NCBI GenBank assembly: GCA_009763385.1
Contig: CM019827.1
Location: 117,393,204-117,457,203, forward strand
Length of the DNA: 64,000 nt
DNA from: Coix lacryma-jobi var. lacryma-jobi
Taxonomy: Eukaryota > Streptophyta > Magnoliopsida > Poales > Poaceae
Direction of reading: 5' to 3'
Positions 52,272 through 64,000 of this stretch are shown here, in pieces. Made by a program: the position numbers and the translations under genes. Under the pieces are notes generated by a model that worked only from the letters and a program-made list of their open reading frames with translations, did not search any database and had not been told where the DNA came from. How positions within the stretch are numbered: the first letter of the stretch is position 1; each line of letters starts with the position of its first letter.

Positions 52272-52884
52272 ATGGCCGACCCAGTTGACAACATGGAGGA
52301 GGAAATGTATGACTTAATCAACAACGACGCTAATCAAGAAGTAGCAGGTGACGATAACAATAATCAAGAAGTAGATGACGACAGTCAATACTTTGCCGAT
52401 TATGAAGAAATCATGCAAGAAAATACTAGCGAGGTATACCTATAATCTCTATGTGGACATGAAATTCTAAACAATTTATAAATGTATTTATAATCTACTA
52501 TTTCTACATACGTAGCCCTCCGAATCGACAACGACTACCGGGAAGAGTAGGACCGTACGAGGTCTGAAGAAGCCGTTGGATGGCCTGTACATTATCTCAG
52601 AATTCAACGAGGAAACAGGCCAAGTACTTGGAGAACATGCACAGAAATTTGTTAACCACTGTGGGTACCTTGTAAGGGATAAGATCCCGATCAGTGCTCG
52701 TGAATGGAAGGAAAAGAAAAGTGCTCCTCATATAAGTTTTGTCTCTGATCTTGATAAGGAACTGGTTTCGCAAAATGTCCTTGCACATTTCACGCTTGAA
52801 ACAGAAGATAGATATTTGAAGGAAAGAGTTCAGGACTGGGCTATTGTTGACGCTGGTTATCTATCAAAATTAAAGGATAAATAA
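52272..52884 (+). pseudogene. TNP1: CACTA-3 TNP1-like gene, N-terminal part
   Basis: Exon 1 runs from ATG 52272 to 52433 (MADPVDNMEEEMYDLI, acidic, Asn-rich), with donor GTATACC. Exon 2 starts after CGTAG at 52516: GKSRTVRGLKKPLDGLYIIS, HCGYLVRDKIPISAREWKEK, PHISFVSDLDKELVSQN and VLAHFTLETED. This is the N-terminal region of TNP1/Ptta-type CACTA proteins, the part missing from the CACTA-2 gene. A stop at 52882 comes early; shifting frame gives INKYEKGKN, which would fit the family, so a frameshift near 52878 is likely. The rest is cut off by B2 at about 52905. Confidence 0.7.
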
Positions 52885-52904
52885 ATATGAAAAGGGCAAG
52901 AATT

Positions 52905-54178
52905 TGATCACCAACAAAGGTTTAGGGTTTCAACTGACAATATTCCACGAGTTTTGGTGAGTTATGATTCTGCAGGGACTAAACCAGGAAATCGGCAACG
53001 ATAGCTTCCCATAGAAGAAAACCGTCGGGAGATAACGCAACCGCCACATCGGGATACTTCTAGAAGACTCTAGAGAACACATAGAGACACCACGAGAAAG
53101 GGCACCGCGTTCCACCTCCAGGTGGGACCGACCGGTCTCCTGGACCCACCGGTCTCCTGGACCCACCGGTCGGTCCCCCCTGGGCCCGCTGGTCTCCATC
53201 TTCTGCAAGCTTCCTCCACCGACCTCTAGGATGCATCTTAGTCGTACCTTAAGTCGGTTTGATCCAACGGCTGCGGTTGATCCCTTAGGGCTATATAAGC
53301 AGCCCCAGACCCCCCTCTCCAGGCATCTCCCTCTTCATTATTCATCTCCACATCAGAAATTAGGGTTCCAATGTAGAAGTAGAGGTCCCTCTAGATGAAT
53401 CTCTTCTAGTCCATCTAGAATTAGATCTAGTTCATCTAGTTGTAATCAAGAGTTAGCTTTCAAGTAGAAGACTAGATACCCCTCTAGCAGGATTAGAACC
53501 TAGTCTTATTTTAGAACTAGAAGAGAGAGAGAGGAAGAGATCAAGAAGGAGCTCCGGCCTGTCGGATTAACTTCTTCATCTTGTACCTGTGGATTCAAGT
53601 TCTTAGTCAACTTGCTTCAACGATTGTTTCAGTAATCGACGTCTATATTTAAGTTTGAGCCATTGTTCTTATTATTCTTAAGGTTTATGACTGTCTTTTG
53701 AGTACTTTAATTCTAGTCATTCTAGAGTTAGAGTAGTTGGATAGTGTAAGCGTGGTGCTTAGACTTGATAGCTCATAAATGCCTCCTATAACGCCGGTAG
53801 TAGTGGTTGTTCGCAAGGGTGACTCTTATAGCCTTGTTGATTCTTCTATAGTCCACTTACCCGTGTGTAGGCTCGGTAGGATTATACATTTGCATAAAAG
53901 ACTCATACTCTGTTTGTGACCTTTTATGGCAACTTCCCCACTAAGAATAATATAAACATATCACTCTTGAATTGGATTTAGACAGCCTTAATGATCCCCT
54001 CTATACTTCTAGATTCTCCGTCCTTGTTAGCTACTCAGGGGTTAGACTTTAAGACTTATCACTATTCGTTCCTTTGGGTTCGATATTAAAACTGGGTTAC
54101 TCCAGTGAAGTGCTACATCGGTAGATCTTATCTGTGCGCTTGCGGATAAAGTAGAGTGTGCGTTAATTTATACCAACA
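52905..54178 (+). repeat. 5' LTR of B2
   Basis: Ends TTTATACCAACA at 54178. The start at TGATCACC is inferred by aligning CAAAG...ATATTC with the B1 LTR and is uncertain by some tens of bases. TATA box GGGCTATATAAGC at 53289-53301. It differs from B1 by many substitutions and indels. Confidence 0.65.
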
Positions 54179-54186
54179 AGCATTTC

Positions 54187-54276
54187 TGGCGCCGTTGCCG
54201 AGGATAGAGTTTATCTCTACTCTTGGTAGCGATGTTAGTAAGTGTCAACAAGCATTTCTAGCGCCGTTGCCGGGGA
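54187..54276 (+). promoter_or_regulatory. Two tandem tRNA-Asp primer-site copies of B2
   Basis: TGGCGCCGTTGCCGAGGA at 54187-54204 and TAGCGCCGTTGCCGGGGA at 54259-54276, each one base off the tRNA-Asp complement. Each is preceded by CAACAAGCATTTCT. Confidence 0.75.
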
Positions 54277-54802
54277 ATGGTAGATCATCTTAAGTCTTTG
54301 TTTAACCTTGTAATCATACTTTTATCTTTTTCCTTTTTGTCCCAGTCTTTTCATTATTTTTGTTTTCATTCTTATGAATGTTGTTTTTGAATTCCACTCT
54401 TATCTATCACTACCCCATGAGGAAGCTATAACCAGTAGAATCCTTATACCCCATCATAATACCTAGTTATGAGCTATGCCTACCTTTCTGCTACCTGTCC
54501 TTGTAATGAGCATAGAAATATAAAAATATTCCTTTGGGTATTCTTGTCACTAACCTTTCCAGGTCTGGAGCAGAAAAGAACGAAGGAACAACAAACACAA
54601 GGTATGTCCCACCAATCATCATGCAACATTGAATTACATTCATCCAATCTTGATTTGTGCAAAATCCAAGCTTGGGGAATAGATTTTCTAAGAATATTTC
54701 TTGCCATGTTGCTATGTTGGTTGTCCCTACCTTTAGGACATGCTCATATACTAATCATACTCTTTCATCACCATCTGAATAAATCTCTACAATGCTTTCA
54801 TG
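54277..54802 (+). other. B2 internal leader
   Basis: Matches 7700-8202 of B1. An open frame at 54469 is shared with B1 but its ends and N-terminus differ, and it resembles no known protein, so I treat it as noncoding leader. Confidence 0.5.
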
Positions 54803-56877
54803 TGCGGATACATGGGTGTATGCCGGGTCTCTGAGTGATGAGTGATTGTCAACTGGTATGATGTGCATGTTCTTTGGCTTGTGTTGTGCAGGTGTCGAGC
54901 ACGAATGCAGTGATCGAAGGCGAGGTGAAGGTCAAGTAGAGACGTGTCGTGCCGATGGACCGAGAGTGGCGAAGGGCGGACGTGAGGCTTGGACTGAGGG
55001 ACCAGAGGCCCGAGGATCAGCTGTGGTGGCTGGCAGCCTGTGACGACGACAAGTGAAGAAGTGCGGTCATGTGTTGCCTGAGTCGTGGGCTCAGGGACAC
55101 GTGTCGGTGGACGGGGTGCACAGGAGGTGCATCCCCTCTACGACGTCGGTTTGGTGGTAGAGCCAGGGAAAAACCATCGATGGACGGTTTCCAGGTTTGG
55201 GCCTCAAAACCTGGGCGTGGACGGTTTCCGAGTTTGGCCACAAAACTCGGGCTGAGGGTTTCCGAGTTTGGCCACAAAACTCGGGCTGAGGACGGTTTCC
55301 TGGTTTGGGCCTCAAAACCTGGGCTCTGAGGGTTTGCCGAGTTTGGCCTCAAAACTCAGACGCTGGTGGGTTGGTTTCCCGGTTTGGGCCTCAAAACCGG
55401 GGGTTGGCTGGAAAGGCTGGTTTCCTGGTTTGGGCCACAAAACCCGGGGTGCAGAGCGAGGGTGGCACGTGGCGGCGATCTGGAGGTTGCGTCGAGGCAA
55501 CGCTTTGAGTCGGTCGGGCGTGGCCGTCGGATTCACCTACCACCCGAGTTGGTCCAGACTAACCCTAGGGTTTAGCTGGCTCGCTCTGTAATTAGAATAG
55601 AGAGGGGGTAGAGTAGGAAATAGACTTAGGCTAGTAGTAGGATAAGTAGTCGGGAGACACCCTCCTCCCCTTCATCTCAGTCATTTGCTCTTTCGCACTT
55701 AGGGTTTCCTGCTCTCCCATCCCCTACTGTAGCTAGCTGAGATCCGCAGAGAGACTTGCCTCTGTGTACTGTTGATTTGAGGAAGTGAGGCCGTATCCTC
55801 ACCTTTGCAGAGCAGATCGATGACTTGATTCGTGTTTTGATTCGTGTTCTTCGCGTTCTTCGTTTCCTCACGATTTTCCCGTCACTCGATCTCCCTCTCT
55901 AGTGTGTCTTTGCGAAATCCGTTTGAATCATTTTGTTCGTATCATTGAGGAGGTCATTTCGACCAAAGGAATTCATCTAACTCCTCATGATCGAATAGAT
56001 CGGGACGATTTCGTTTTCGTGGCGCTTTTTCCGTTCATCCACCTTCCCTTTTGATTTCCCGGTGATTTGGTTGATTTGAGCGGATGATTTCTTGTGGATA
56101 GTCTCCTAACTACCCCGTGATCATCTTCTCCAAGTTTGGGAACTTGGGATTTTGAGTTGGATCGGATTTGGAGAGATTTGGAGAGAAGGCGACCAAAATC
56201 GCCCTCTCTGCAAGGTCGCGGAGAGTCCGCGGTTTTGACCGGCGGACAGTCCGGACGTCGGGGGAGCAGCCTGTTCAGTGGCTGAGTTCCTCGGTCGGGT
56301 CACTGTTCATTGACCGGCGGACAGTCCGCCGTTGTGTTTGGCGGACAGTCCAGGACCTGTCCAGCAAGGGTTCAGCAACCTTGCTGTTTTGGTGTTTCTG
56401 CCGGCGGACAGTCCGGGACTTCTTGGTGGACAGTCCGGGACCCCAGGGCCGGACAGTCCGGGAATTGCCTGAGTCTTCCGGTTTAGTGCGTTTGCTCTCC
56501 CGGCTTGTTCGCTTGGTTTCCGGACTTCTCGTTTGGCCCTGTAGTTGACCAAGGAACCTCTCTTGATATCTTTGCTACTTGTTAGCATCGGTATTTGGGG
56601 ACTTCTCGAGGTAGCAGTCTATCTACGTTCGGGACTTGGTTTTTGGGGTTGTGTTCGAGCCGGAACTTTTGGAGTTTGGTTTGCTTCTTCTTGTTGGTGC
56701 TCCGCTGTGATCTTAGGGATCATCCACCCTCTTCCAAGGGTCGTGAGCATCACGGTTTCGGTCGCCATTTCTCGGGGTTGATTTTGGGACACTTGGCCAA
56801 AGTTTCGAGAGAAATTTGATTGGCTCCCATTCACCCCCCCCCTCTGGTCGCCTTGCTAGTGCTTTGTCGGTCCTTCA
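54803..56877 (+). repeat. 5' LTR of C2
   Basis: 2075 bp, TGCGGATACATGG...GGTCCTTCA. It has the hairpin array at about 55190-55445 with the same stem classes as C1, and a GGACAGTCC cluster at about 56220-56465. Confidence 0.9.
56220..56465 (+). repeat. GGACAGTCC motif cluster in the C2 LTR
   Basis: Six copies of GGACAGTCC, mostly within CGGACAGTCCG, plus GGAGAGTCC. Position equivalent to the GCATCGGACGC cluster of C1 (both surround ACTGTTCA). Confidence 0.85.
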
Positions 56878-56879
56878 AT

Positions 56880-56891
56880 TGGTATCGGAGC
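56880..56891 (+). promoter_or_regulatory. Primer-binding site of C2 (tRNA-Met)
   Basis: TGGTATCGGAGC, as in C1. Confidence 0.9.
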
Positions 56892-56940
56892 GGGTTAAGG
56901 ATCTTCCACCTTAGCCGGTTCCAGATCCACAGAAGGTGAC

Positions 56941-59623
56941 ATGGATCGCGGTGTGGGCAAACCGCCGTTCTTTGATGGGACGAACTATGCGTATTGGAAG
57001 ATACGCATGTCGGCCTATCTCCAGAGCATGGGCTCTTCTGTTTGGGAGATTTGCAACAGGGATGATTACGTTGTCTTGGCTGCTCGTGTCTCTCAGCTCC
57101 AGATCGATGAGCACGAGGCCAATAGCCGGGCACGTAACGCCTTGTTCTCCTGTTTGAGCATGTCCGAGTTCGATCGTGTTTCTCACCTCCCCACGGCTCG
57201 CGAGATTTGGGCGACCCTCATGCGTTTCCATGAGGGAACCACTCAGGTCAAATATCGCCTCTATGAGTCGCACAAGAGGGAGTATGAGAACTTTCGACAT
57301 ATGCCTGGCGAGAGCATAGAGAGTTTATTCGCTCGCTTTCAGGTCATTGTCAACAAGATGAGAGCGAACAAGGAGCTGTTGCCTTTTGATGATCATGAGA
57401 GGGCTTTGAAGCTTTTGCACACTCTTGATCGGTCGGTGTGGGACTCAAAGGTCCAGGCGATCATCGAATCGTCTAACTATGAGACCCTCACTTGCGATGA
57501 GCTCTTTAGTAAGCTCAAGTCTAGTGAGATTGACGCCATGTCGAGGGCTTCTTATGAGAATCCTTCTGGCCCGACTATGGCTTTGGTTTCTGGTTCTTCT
57601 GTTAACCCCTCTGCTGGCTTTGCTCTTTCGTCTCTCTTTTCTGTCATAGAGGACCAGCTTGAGTCGTTGGGGGATGACGAGTTGGCAATGCTCGCCAACC
57701 GGTTCACGCGGTTCCACAACAACCGCATGAACCGTCGCCGCGGTGGAGGACGCTCAGGATGCTATGAGTGCGGCGACCCCGACCACTTCATCGCCAACTG
57801 CCCCAAGAAGAAGCATTCATCTGGGAAGGGCGATCATGGGCACAAGTACGAATCCGGCAAGCGCAAGGAGAAGTACGTCCCCACGAGGCACAAGCGGAGG
57901 GGCGGCTTCGACAAGGAGTACATCAAGAAGAAGTACTTGGAGAAGGCCCAGGCTGAGCAACGTGCGTTCTTCGCCACGCTCAGCGACGTCGATGGCTCGG
58001 ATGACGACTCCGCTTGCTCAAGCGATGACGAGTCCGAGAAGAAGAAGAGGATCGAGGACAAGCTGAACGGTCTCTGCTTCTTCGCCGACGACGACGGCTT
58101 CTGCACCATGGCGCTTGGTGATGAGGTCGACGGCAAGCTGGAGCACTCCCCTGGGGACGACGACGACGACACCTCCCAGGTATCCATGACCCACGATGAG
58201 CTCTTTGCTGAGAATGAGAAGCTTACTGCCGCCTTGCTTAGTCAGGATAAGCTGCTTAGGCGTGCCGCTAGAGAGCGCAAGGAGTTTAGGCAGAAGTGGG
58301 AGGACACGGTGAGGGAGTTTGAGTTTGCCAAGTCTACCGTGGTCGTGTCGGAGGAGGTTGAGTGTGAGATGTGCACCACGCACATGACCGACCTTCTCAC
58401 TTTGAGAGGTAAGTATGCTGCATTGATAGGAGAGGTGGATGAGCTGAAGGCTAGACCTTCTCACTTTGAAGGCTTGTCCTGTCTTGTAATCTGAGTTGGC
58501 AGAGAAGAATGCCAAGATTGTGTCTCTTGAAGAGGCCAGCTCAGGTAGCACTTGTGTGGCTAGGTGCGCTTCGTGCGAGGGTTTGGAGTTGGAGATTGCT
58601 AGTGTCAAGCATGGCAAGATGCAAACCGAGGAAGAAAACACATACCTTCGGACCATCTTGTCATGGGTCTCTTGTAGTGAGCCGCAGCTCGGGATGATGA
58701 TCTCCCAATTTAAGCGAGCTGCTGGAGGTTCTGGTGTAGGTCTTGCTCAGGGTGTTGATCTTTCTGCTTTCGGGAAGATTGGAGAGTCGAGTGGTCTGAA
58801 TCCTAGTGAGAAGCCCAACTCCACCACTACTCCCAAACTGACCAAGCTTCCACCCAGAGAGCCTGTCAAGCCTACCACCAAGAATGGGGTATTTGAGGAA
58901 CCTCCGAGAGCTCCACCCAAGAACCAAGTGTGGCATCCCAAACCCAACCACCTAAAGAACAAGCTGGATATAATGCCACCTATTCAGGAGGAGTTGCCAC
59001 AGAAGGGCAAAGTGATCCACACCCACAGCCATGAGTACCAACAACCCCCTTTGCGTGCGGTGAGGTATCATTGTGATTTCTGTGGGAGAGATGGACACTT
59101 GAGCGAGTTCTGCTTTAGGTGCAAGAGAGAGGCGCGCTGTGCTAGGGAGATGAACAATGCAGACATGTACCATCCTTTCCATGATGTACATGTGCCGAAT
59201 GTTCAGAGGAGTGCTCCGTGGAGAGCAGCTAGGCCCAGAGGTCCAGAACCTCAAGTTCCCAGGCCTAGGCAGCAGAGAGCTCCAAGAAGAGATGCTAGGC
59301 CTAGAGGCGCAGTGCCTCAAGTTGCTAGGCCTAGGCCTCGTAGAGAGCGTGCCCGGCGGGAGCCTGCAGTTGTAGGCTATGGACCCCGTGGCGGAGGCTT
59401 TGTAGTTGAGCGTTTTCCCCCACCGCGTTTTGAGTATCGCGATGGACGCTCCTTCCTTAGCGGACCACGTTTTCCTCAACGTGGTGATCGCTCCTCTCGT
59501 AGACGTGCTAGGAATGGTTTTTCTGCTAACCATTCTTTTGAGCAGCCCGCCCAACACTGGTATTCTTCCTACTTCACTAACCCCAGTGTTGGACCGTATG
59601 CTCACCCTATGTCTTTTTATTGA
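56941..59623 (+). pseudogene. gag: C2 Gag, one frameshift and one nonsense codon
   Basis: ATG at 56941 (MDRGVGKPPFFDGTNYAYWK). Same order as C1 Gag: core, knuckle CYECGDPDHFIANC, acidic part, coiled coil with CEMC and CASC, second knuckle CDFCGRDGHLSEFC, Arg-rich tail, TGA at 59621. Between 58455 and 58490 an indel shifts the frame after ARPSHFEG. In the restored frame ACPVL is followed by TAA where C1 has Gln. Upstream and downstream parts are otherwise open. Full-length Gag cannot be made from this copy. Confidence 0.88.
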
Positions 59624-59628
59624 TGTAG

Positions 59629-62600
59629 GTAAAACGGTTGGAGGACATTTGGTTGGTGGATTCCGGTTGCTCGAGGCACATGACCGGAAACGCCAAGTGG
59701 TTCTCCAGCCTTAGCCCTATTGCCGGAAAGGAGTACATAACCTTCGGTGACAATAGCAAAGGTAAGGTATTGTCTCGCGGGTCAGTGCGAGTTAATGAGC
59801 ACTTTGTGTTGCGCGATGTTGCTCTCGTTTCTAACTTGCATTTTAACCTTCTTTCTGTTTCGCAACTCTTTGACGACGACTATGAGATTCGTTTTAAACC
59901 GAATCTCAGTCGTATTTTGGATCCTCAGGGCAATCTTGTGTGTTTGATTTCGCCCTTTGGAAAAGTCTTTCGTGCGAATTTCTCGGAGTCTTTTGGCTCT
60001 TCTCGTTGTCTTGTGGCTGGACCTTCCTCCTCTGATCTTTGGAAGTGGCATAGAAGACTTGGGCATTTGAGCTTCGACTTGCTTGCAAGGCTTAGTTCAC
60101 TTGGCCTAATCCGAGGATTGCCCAAGTTGCATATGGAGAAGGATCTTGTTTGCCACTCTTGTAGACACAGGAAGATGGTTGCCGCTCCCCACCATCCAGT
60201 GACTCAGGTCATGACCAAGCGCCCTGGAGAGCTTTTGCACATGGACCTTGTTGGTCCGGCTCGGGTGAGCTCGGTTGGGGGGAAGTGGTATGTGCTTGTT
60301 GTTGTTGATGACTTTTCGAGATATTCGTGGGTCTTCTTTTTAGCTGAGAAGACCGAGACTTTCTCCTTTGTTCGCAATCTGATTTTGCGTCTTCAGAACG
60401 AGTTCCCTTTGAACTCGATGCGAGCAATTCGGAGTGATAATGGTTCCGAATTCAAGAATTCGGATTTTGAGAAGTTTTGTAACTCTTTGGGGTTAGAGCA
60501 TCAGTTTTCTTCCCCCTACACACCCCCTCAGAATGGTGTTGTAGAGAGGAAGAATCGGACCCTTGTTGAGATGGCCAGGACGATGCTCGATGAGCATAGG
60601 ACTCCTTGGCGTTATTGGGCCGAAGCTATGAGCACTGCATGCTACATTTCCAATCGCATTTTTCTCCGAGCTTTCTTGAAAAAGACTTCTTATGAGTTGC
60701 GTTTTGGAAAACTGCCCAAGGTGAGTTATTTTCGAGTTTTTGGTTGCCATTGTTTTATACTCAAAAAGGGCAACTTGGACAAATTTGAGTCTCGTTCTTC
60801 TGACGGTGTATTTTTGGGTTATGGCACTCACACTCGCGCATATCGTGTACTTAACCTTGATACTAACCGAGTCATGGAGACATCAGATGTCACCTTCGAC
60901 GAGACCATGGTTTGTCCCTCTTCTCGTTTTGAGCGTGCAGGTGATCATGAGGTTGGTGAGCCTCTTTTTGATGATGAGGATGAGGGTGCTGAAGGTATAG
61001 ATGATCCAGCACCCCCTCCACCTGCTGTGCCGTAAAGAGCGGCTTCCACGACGACTCACGACCCCGACACCTCTTCCTCCTGGGGGCCGTGGGATCCACC
61101 ACCCCGAGCGGTACCTTTTGTACCCGGGGAGGCACCAGCTGCTGTTGAGGGGGAGGCTACTTCAGCTCGGGAGGCGCCGCGACACATCCAGCGCCAGCAC
61201 CCGCCTCAGCAGATGATCGGCAGCATCGACGAACGGGTTACTCGGTCCAGGTCACAGCACATCTCTCACTTCGCTCATTCTGCTTTTGTTGCTAATTTTG
61301 AGCCCCGAGATGTTGGACACGCTTTGACGGATCCGGATTGGGTCAATGCCATGCATGAGGAGTTAGAAAATTTTGAGCGAAATCGGGTTTGGGTTCTAGT
61401 TCCACCTCCTCCTGACTGTAATCCTATTGGGACAAAATGGGTTTTCAAAAACAAACAAGGAGAGGATGGCCACATTGTGAGGAACAAAGCGCGTCTTGTG
61501 GCCAAGGGTTATAGTCAGAAGGAGGGGATAGACTTTGAGGAGACTTTTGCTCCCGTAGCTCGTTTGGAGGCTATTAGGATACTCTTGGCTTTTGCTGCAT
61601 CCAAAGGTTTTAAACTCTTTCAAATGGATGTCAAGAGTGACTTCTTAAACGGCTACATAGAAGAGGAAGTGTATGTTGAGCAACCCCCCGGTTTTGAAAA
61701 TCCCAAGTTTCCAAACCATGTTTTTAAACTTCATAAAGCTTTATATGGTTTGAAACAAGCCCCTAGAGCCTGGTATGATAGATTGAAAACCTTTTTGCTT
61801 GCTAAGGGTTTTAAAATGGGATGTGTAGATAAAACGCTCTTTCTCCTCAAGCAAGGCAAAGACACTCTCTTGGTCCAGATTTACGTGGATGATATCATTT
61901 TCGGTGGTTCTTCTCACGCTTTGGTTGCCAAGTTTGCAGATACTATGAGCAGGGAGTTCGAGATGAGCATGATGGGCGAGCTGACCTTCTTTCTCGGGTT
62001 GCAAATCAAGCAATCCCGAGAGGGGACGTTTGTGCACCAGGGCAAGTACACCAAGGACTTGCTGAAGCGGTTCAATATGGGTGAGGCCAAGCCTCTTCCA
62101 ACACCCATGTCGACGACGACTGCCCTGGATGCGGATGTGGATGGAGAAGCAGTGGACCAGAAGGAGTACCGAAGCATGATCGGGTCGCTCCTCTACCTGA
62201 CGGCAACACGCCCGGACATCCAGTTCGCGGTATGTCTGTGTGCGCGCTTTCAGGCGTCGCCGCGCACTTCTCACCGTCAGGCGGTGAAGCGGATTTTCAG
62301 GTACCTTCGTTTCTCACCTGAGTTCGGGATTTGGTATTTTGCTTCCTCCACCATCTCCCTTTGCGGTTATTTGGATGCCAATTTTGCTGGTTGCCGTATT
62401 GAGCGCAAGTCCACTTCTGGGACTTGCCAGTTTATTGGTTCATCTCTTGTTTCGTGGTCTTCTCGCAAGCAGTCTAGTGTCGCTCAGTCCACTACAGAGG
62501 CTGAATATGTTGCTGCGGCTAGCTGCTGTTCCCAGTTGCTTTGGATGATGGCCACTTTGCGTGATTTTGGTCTGAGCTTTACTCGTGTTCCTTTGCTTTG

Positions 62601-62826
62601 TGACAGCACGAGTGCTATTAGCGTTGCTAAGAACCCCGTGCTTCACTCGAAGACCAAACACATTGATGTGCGCTTTCATTTCTTGCGAGACCACCAGGAG
62701 AAGGGTGATATCGACCTTCGCCATGTCGATACTCATCATCAACTGGCTGATATTTTCACCAAGCCTTTAGACGAATCAACCTTTAACCGGTTAAGGGGTG
62801 AGCTTGGTGTGTGTTTCCCCTTTTAG
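59629..62826 (+). pseudogene. pol: C2 Pol with one in-frame stop
   Basis: Opens after TAG 59626-59628. Protease DSG, integrase zinc ligands, D,D(35)E (MDLVGP, RSDNGSEF, VVERKN) and the acidic linker are present. The frame stops at TAA 61033-61035 after PPPPAVP, where C1 has a Gly codon. The same frame continues to 62826 with RT (YVDDIIFGG) and RNase H (STTEAEYVAAAS). Changes at usually conserved places: MDVKSDFLNG (Ala to Asp) in RT, and LDANFAG for SDADFAG in RNase H. Protease-integrase could be made alone; RT-RNase H would need readthrough. Confidence 0.88.
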
Positions 62827-64000
62827 ATGGGGGAAACATTTTGGATCTTGTATAGTAGACTGACTCTTTTTCGTTTGTCTTTCTTCTCTTTTGCATTTTA
62901 GCATACGCACTTACATTCTGAGCTTCATGTTTATAATCACTAGAATGTAACTATGCTCTATGTAGTATGCTCCGATGCTTATGTTGATACTTGTAGCTTA
63001 TGCTCTTTCTGATCACTAGTACATGTTGTGAGCTGAGCAATTTTGAAATGGTGACTTTGCTTAATGTAAATAAAATCTGAAAATGTTCACCATTGAGATA
63101 TGGAACTAGCATGTGTAGGATGTGTTGAGTTCACTCGTGCTTTTCATATATGCTAGGTCGCTATGTCTCTAGTTCTGAGTCATTCACTTGCTTGGTCTGT
63201 TCATATCATGTTTAAAATTTGAACCAAGTTTTAGTGAATTGAAAAGATCGAGATGGGATCGCTTGTCAACACATCACGGTATCGAGACGGTTTCTCATTG
63301 CACTTTGAGTTAAACTTGAGCCGTGTAGTGTATGACCGAAACCGTAGCTTTAAGCTTCTGATTGCTTCGGCATAGGCTTCGCTCGGTTGAAAAGTTAGGC
63401 AATGACAAGCTTTCAACCTCTCGCAATCACATGCTAATAATTGAACTTGTGAAATTCACCGCTGCAACTCCGATCTGAATTTAAATTCACAAGTGTATGT
63501 TTCATTCTTAAGCATGATGATTGAACTTTGCTAGGGGTAGTTCACCTTGTATACATGGTTAGCACTTGTTCAGACTCCTGTTTATACATTGCTAGTGCTA
63601 TTTAGATGGTGAACACCTTTTTACTCAAAACTGCTCATTTTCTGCTCATATGTTCATATTTCATATCTGATGATCAGTTTGAGCCTTTACTGAGCTTTGC
63701 TGTTTTTGAGTCATTCGAGCTATACCGTTTAGAGCATCTTTGCATTCTCCTGAATATATGCCTGAAGCTGCTAACTTGCATTTTGACTCATATGCATGTT
63801 GGAAGGGGGAAAACCTCCCTTGTTCGCACTTTTGTTGGTGTCTTTTCTGATGGGGAGAGTCTTTTACTTGATTAGTGCATTTTCAACTAAGGGGGAGAAT
63901 TTTCAAATCATATGTCTCCTGGATGTTCAACTAAGGGGGAGTGTTTTCTTGGTTGTATGCACTAGTCGAGGGGGAGTTTGAGCTTTGCTGTCTCTTGTTG
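62827..64000 (+). other. C2 3' noncoding region
   Basis: Matches 32267 on in C1. GGGGGA boxes lie near 63805, 63890, 63933 and 63971. No coding frame; the polypurine tract next to the 3' LTR and the LTR itself lie beyond the window. Confidence 0.75.

Larger units (their letters stand above)
50444..52904 (+). mobile_element. CACTA-3 left part, cut by B2
   Basis: Starts CACTGGCGGGAGAAACCCC, a CACTA-type terminus, followed by inverted and direct CCTTTAGTCC / GGACTAAAGG repeats, a TATA box, repeat-rich leader and a TNP1-like gene. It is interrupted near 52905 by B2. No right end in the window. Confidence 0.6.
52905..54802 (+). mobile_element. Athila-like element B2, left part, cut by C2
   Basis: LTR about 52905-54178, primer-site copies 54187-54276, then internal sequence to 54802 where C2 is inserted. 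Same family as B1, in the opposite orientation. No coding region of the element is inside the window. Confidence 0.7.
54803..64000 (+). mobile_element. SIRE-type copia element C2 (3' LTR outside window)
   Basis: LTR 54803-56877, primer site 56880-56891, gag 56941-59623, pol 59629-62826, 3' noncoding to the window end. Same family as C1, with about the same layout. It is inserted in B2; the five bases before it are TCATG. The coding regions carry a few breaks, so it is likely older than C1 and dependent on it. Confidence 0.9.

Noticed and set aside
54469..54834. 121-codon open frame in B2, similar frame in B1
   Set aside because: Frame ends and N-termini differ between copies and it runs across the C2 insertion border; no known domain.

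Overview
This window is a block of nested transposable elements from a grass nuclear genome. I found no host gene in it. A grass, probably a panicoid, is an inference from the element families: a long SIRE-type Ty1/copia element, Athila-like Ty3/gypsy elements primed by tRNA-Asp, and CACTA (En/Spm) elements. All internal reading frames are transposon frames, many of them broken. Four insertions can be closed exactly by their target-site duplications (TSDs).

Left third (1-22057), mostly minus-strand hosts. An Athila-like element without reverse transcriptase or integrase (copy A1, 1-6267, running off the left edge) sits in an older Athila-like element of a second family (copy B1, 6268-9502). 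B1 abuts a rearranged copia copy (C3) laid out as 3' region - LTR - mid-integrase fragment. A second copy of the first family (A2, 10971-18691, TSD ACGAC) is inserted inside the C3 LTR. A decayed chromovirus tail (about 21480-22057) separates C3 from the next block.

Middle (about 22058-50443): an old CACTA element (CACTA-1) whose TNP2 transposase gene is scattered over 26 kb by three insertions. These are an apparently intact copia element C1 (24276-35935, TSD GTACA, two 2001-bp LTRs with no difference seen), a second CACTA element (CACTA-2, 37586-47016, TSD TAG) and a solo LTR (47848-49513, TSD CCAAG). Removing the three restores continuous TNP2 homology through to a stop at 49557.

Right third (50444-64000): a third CACTA left end with a TNP1-like gene and a telomere-repeat-like array. 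It is cut by the start of another Athila-like element (B2, from about 52905), which is itself cut by copia copy C2 (54803 to beyond the window).

How the parts work together: C1 keeps complete gag and pol frames and could supply proteins to C2 and C3, whose frames are broken. A1 and A2 encode at most Gag and protease and must borrow reverse transcriptase and integrase. CACTA-2 carries a nearly intact TNP1 gene back to back with a nonsense-ridden TNP2 gene. The most unusual signals are: a covarying hairpin array in the copia LTRs; an 8-base TGATGTAG motif that stops both gag and pol frames; serially duplicated primer-binding sites at Athila-like LTR ends; and wholesale exchange of a repeated LTR motif between copia subfamilies.
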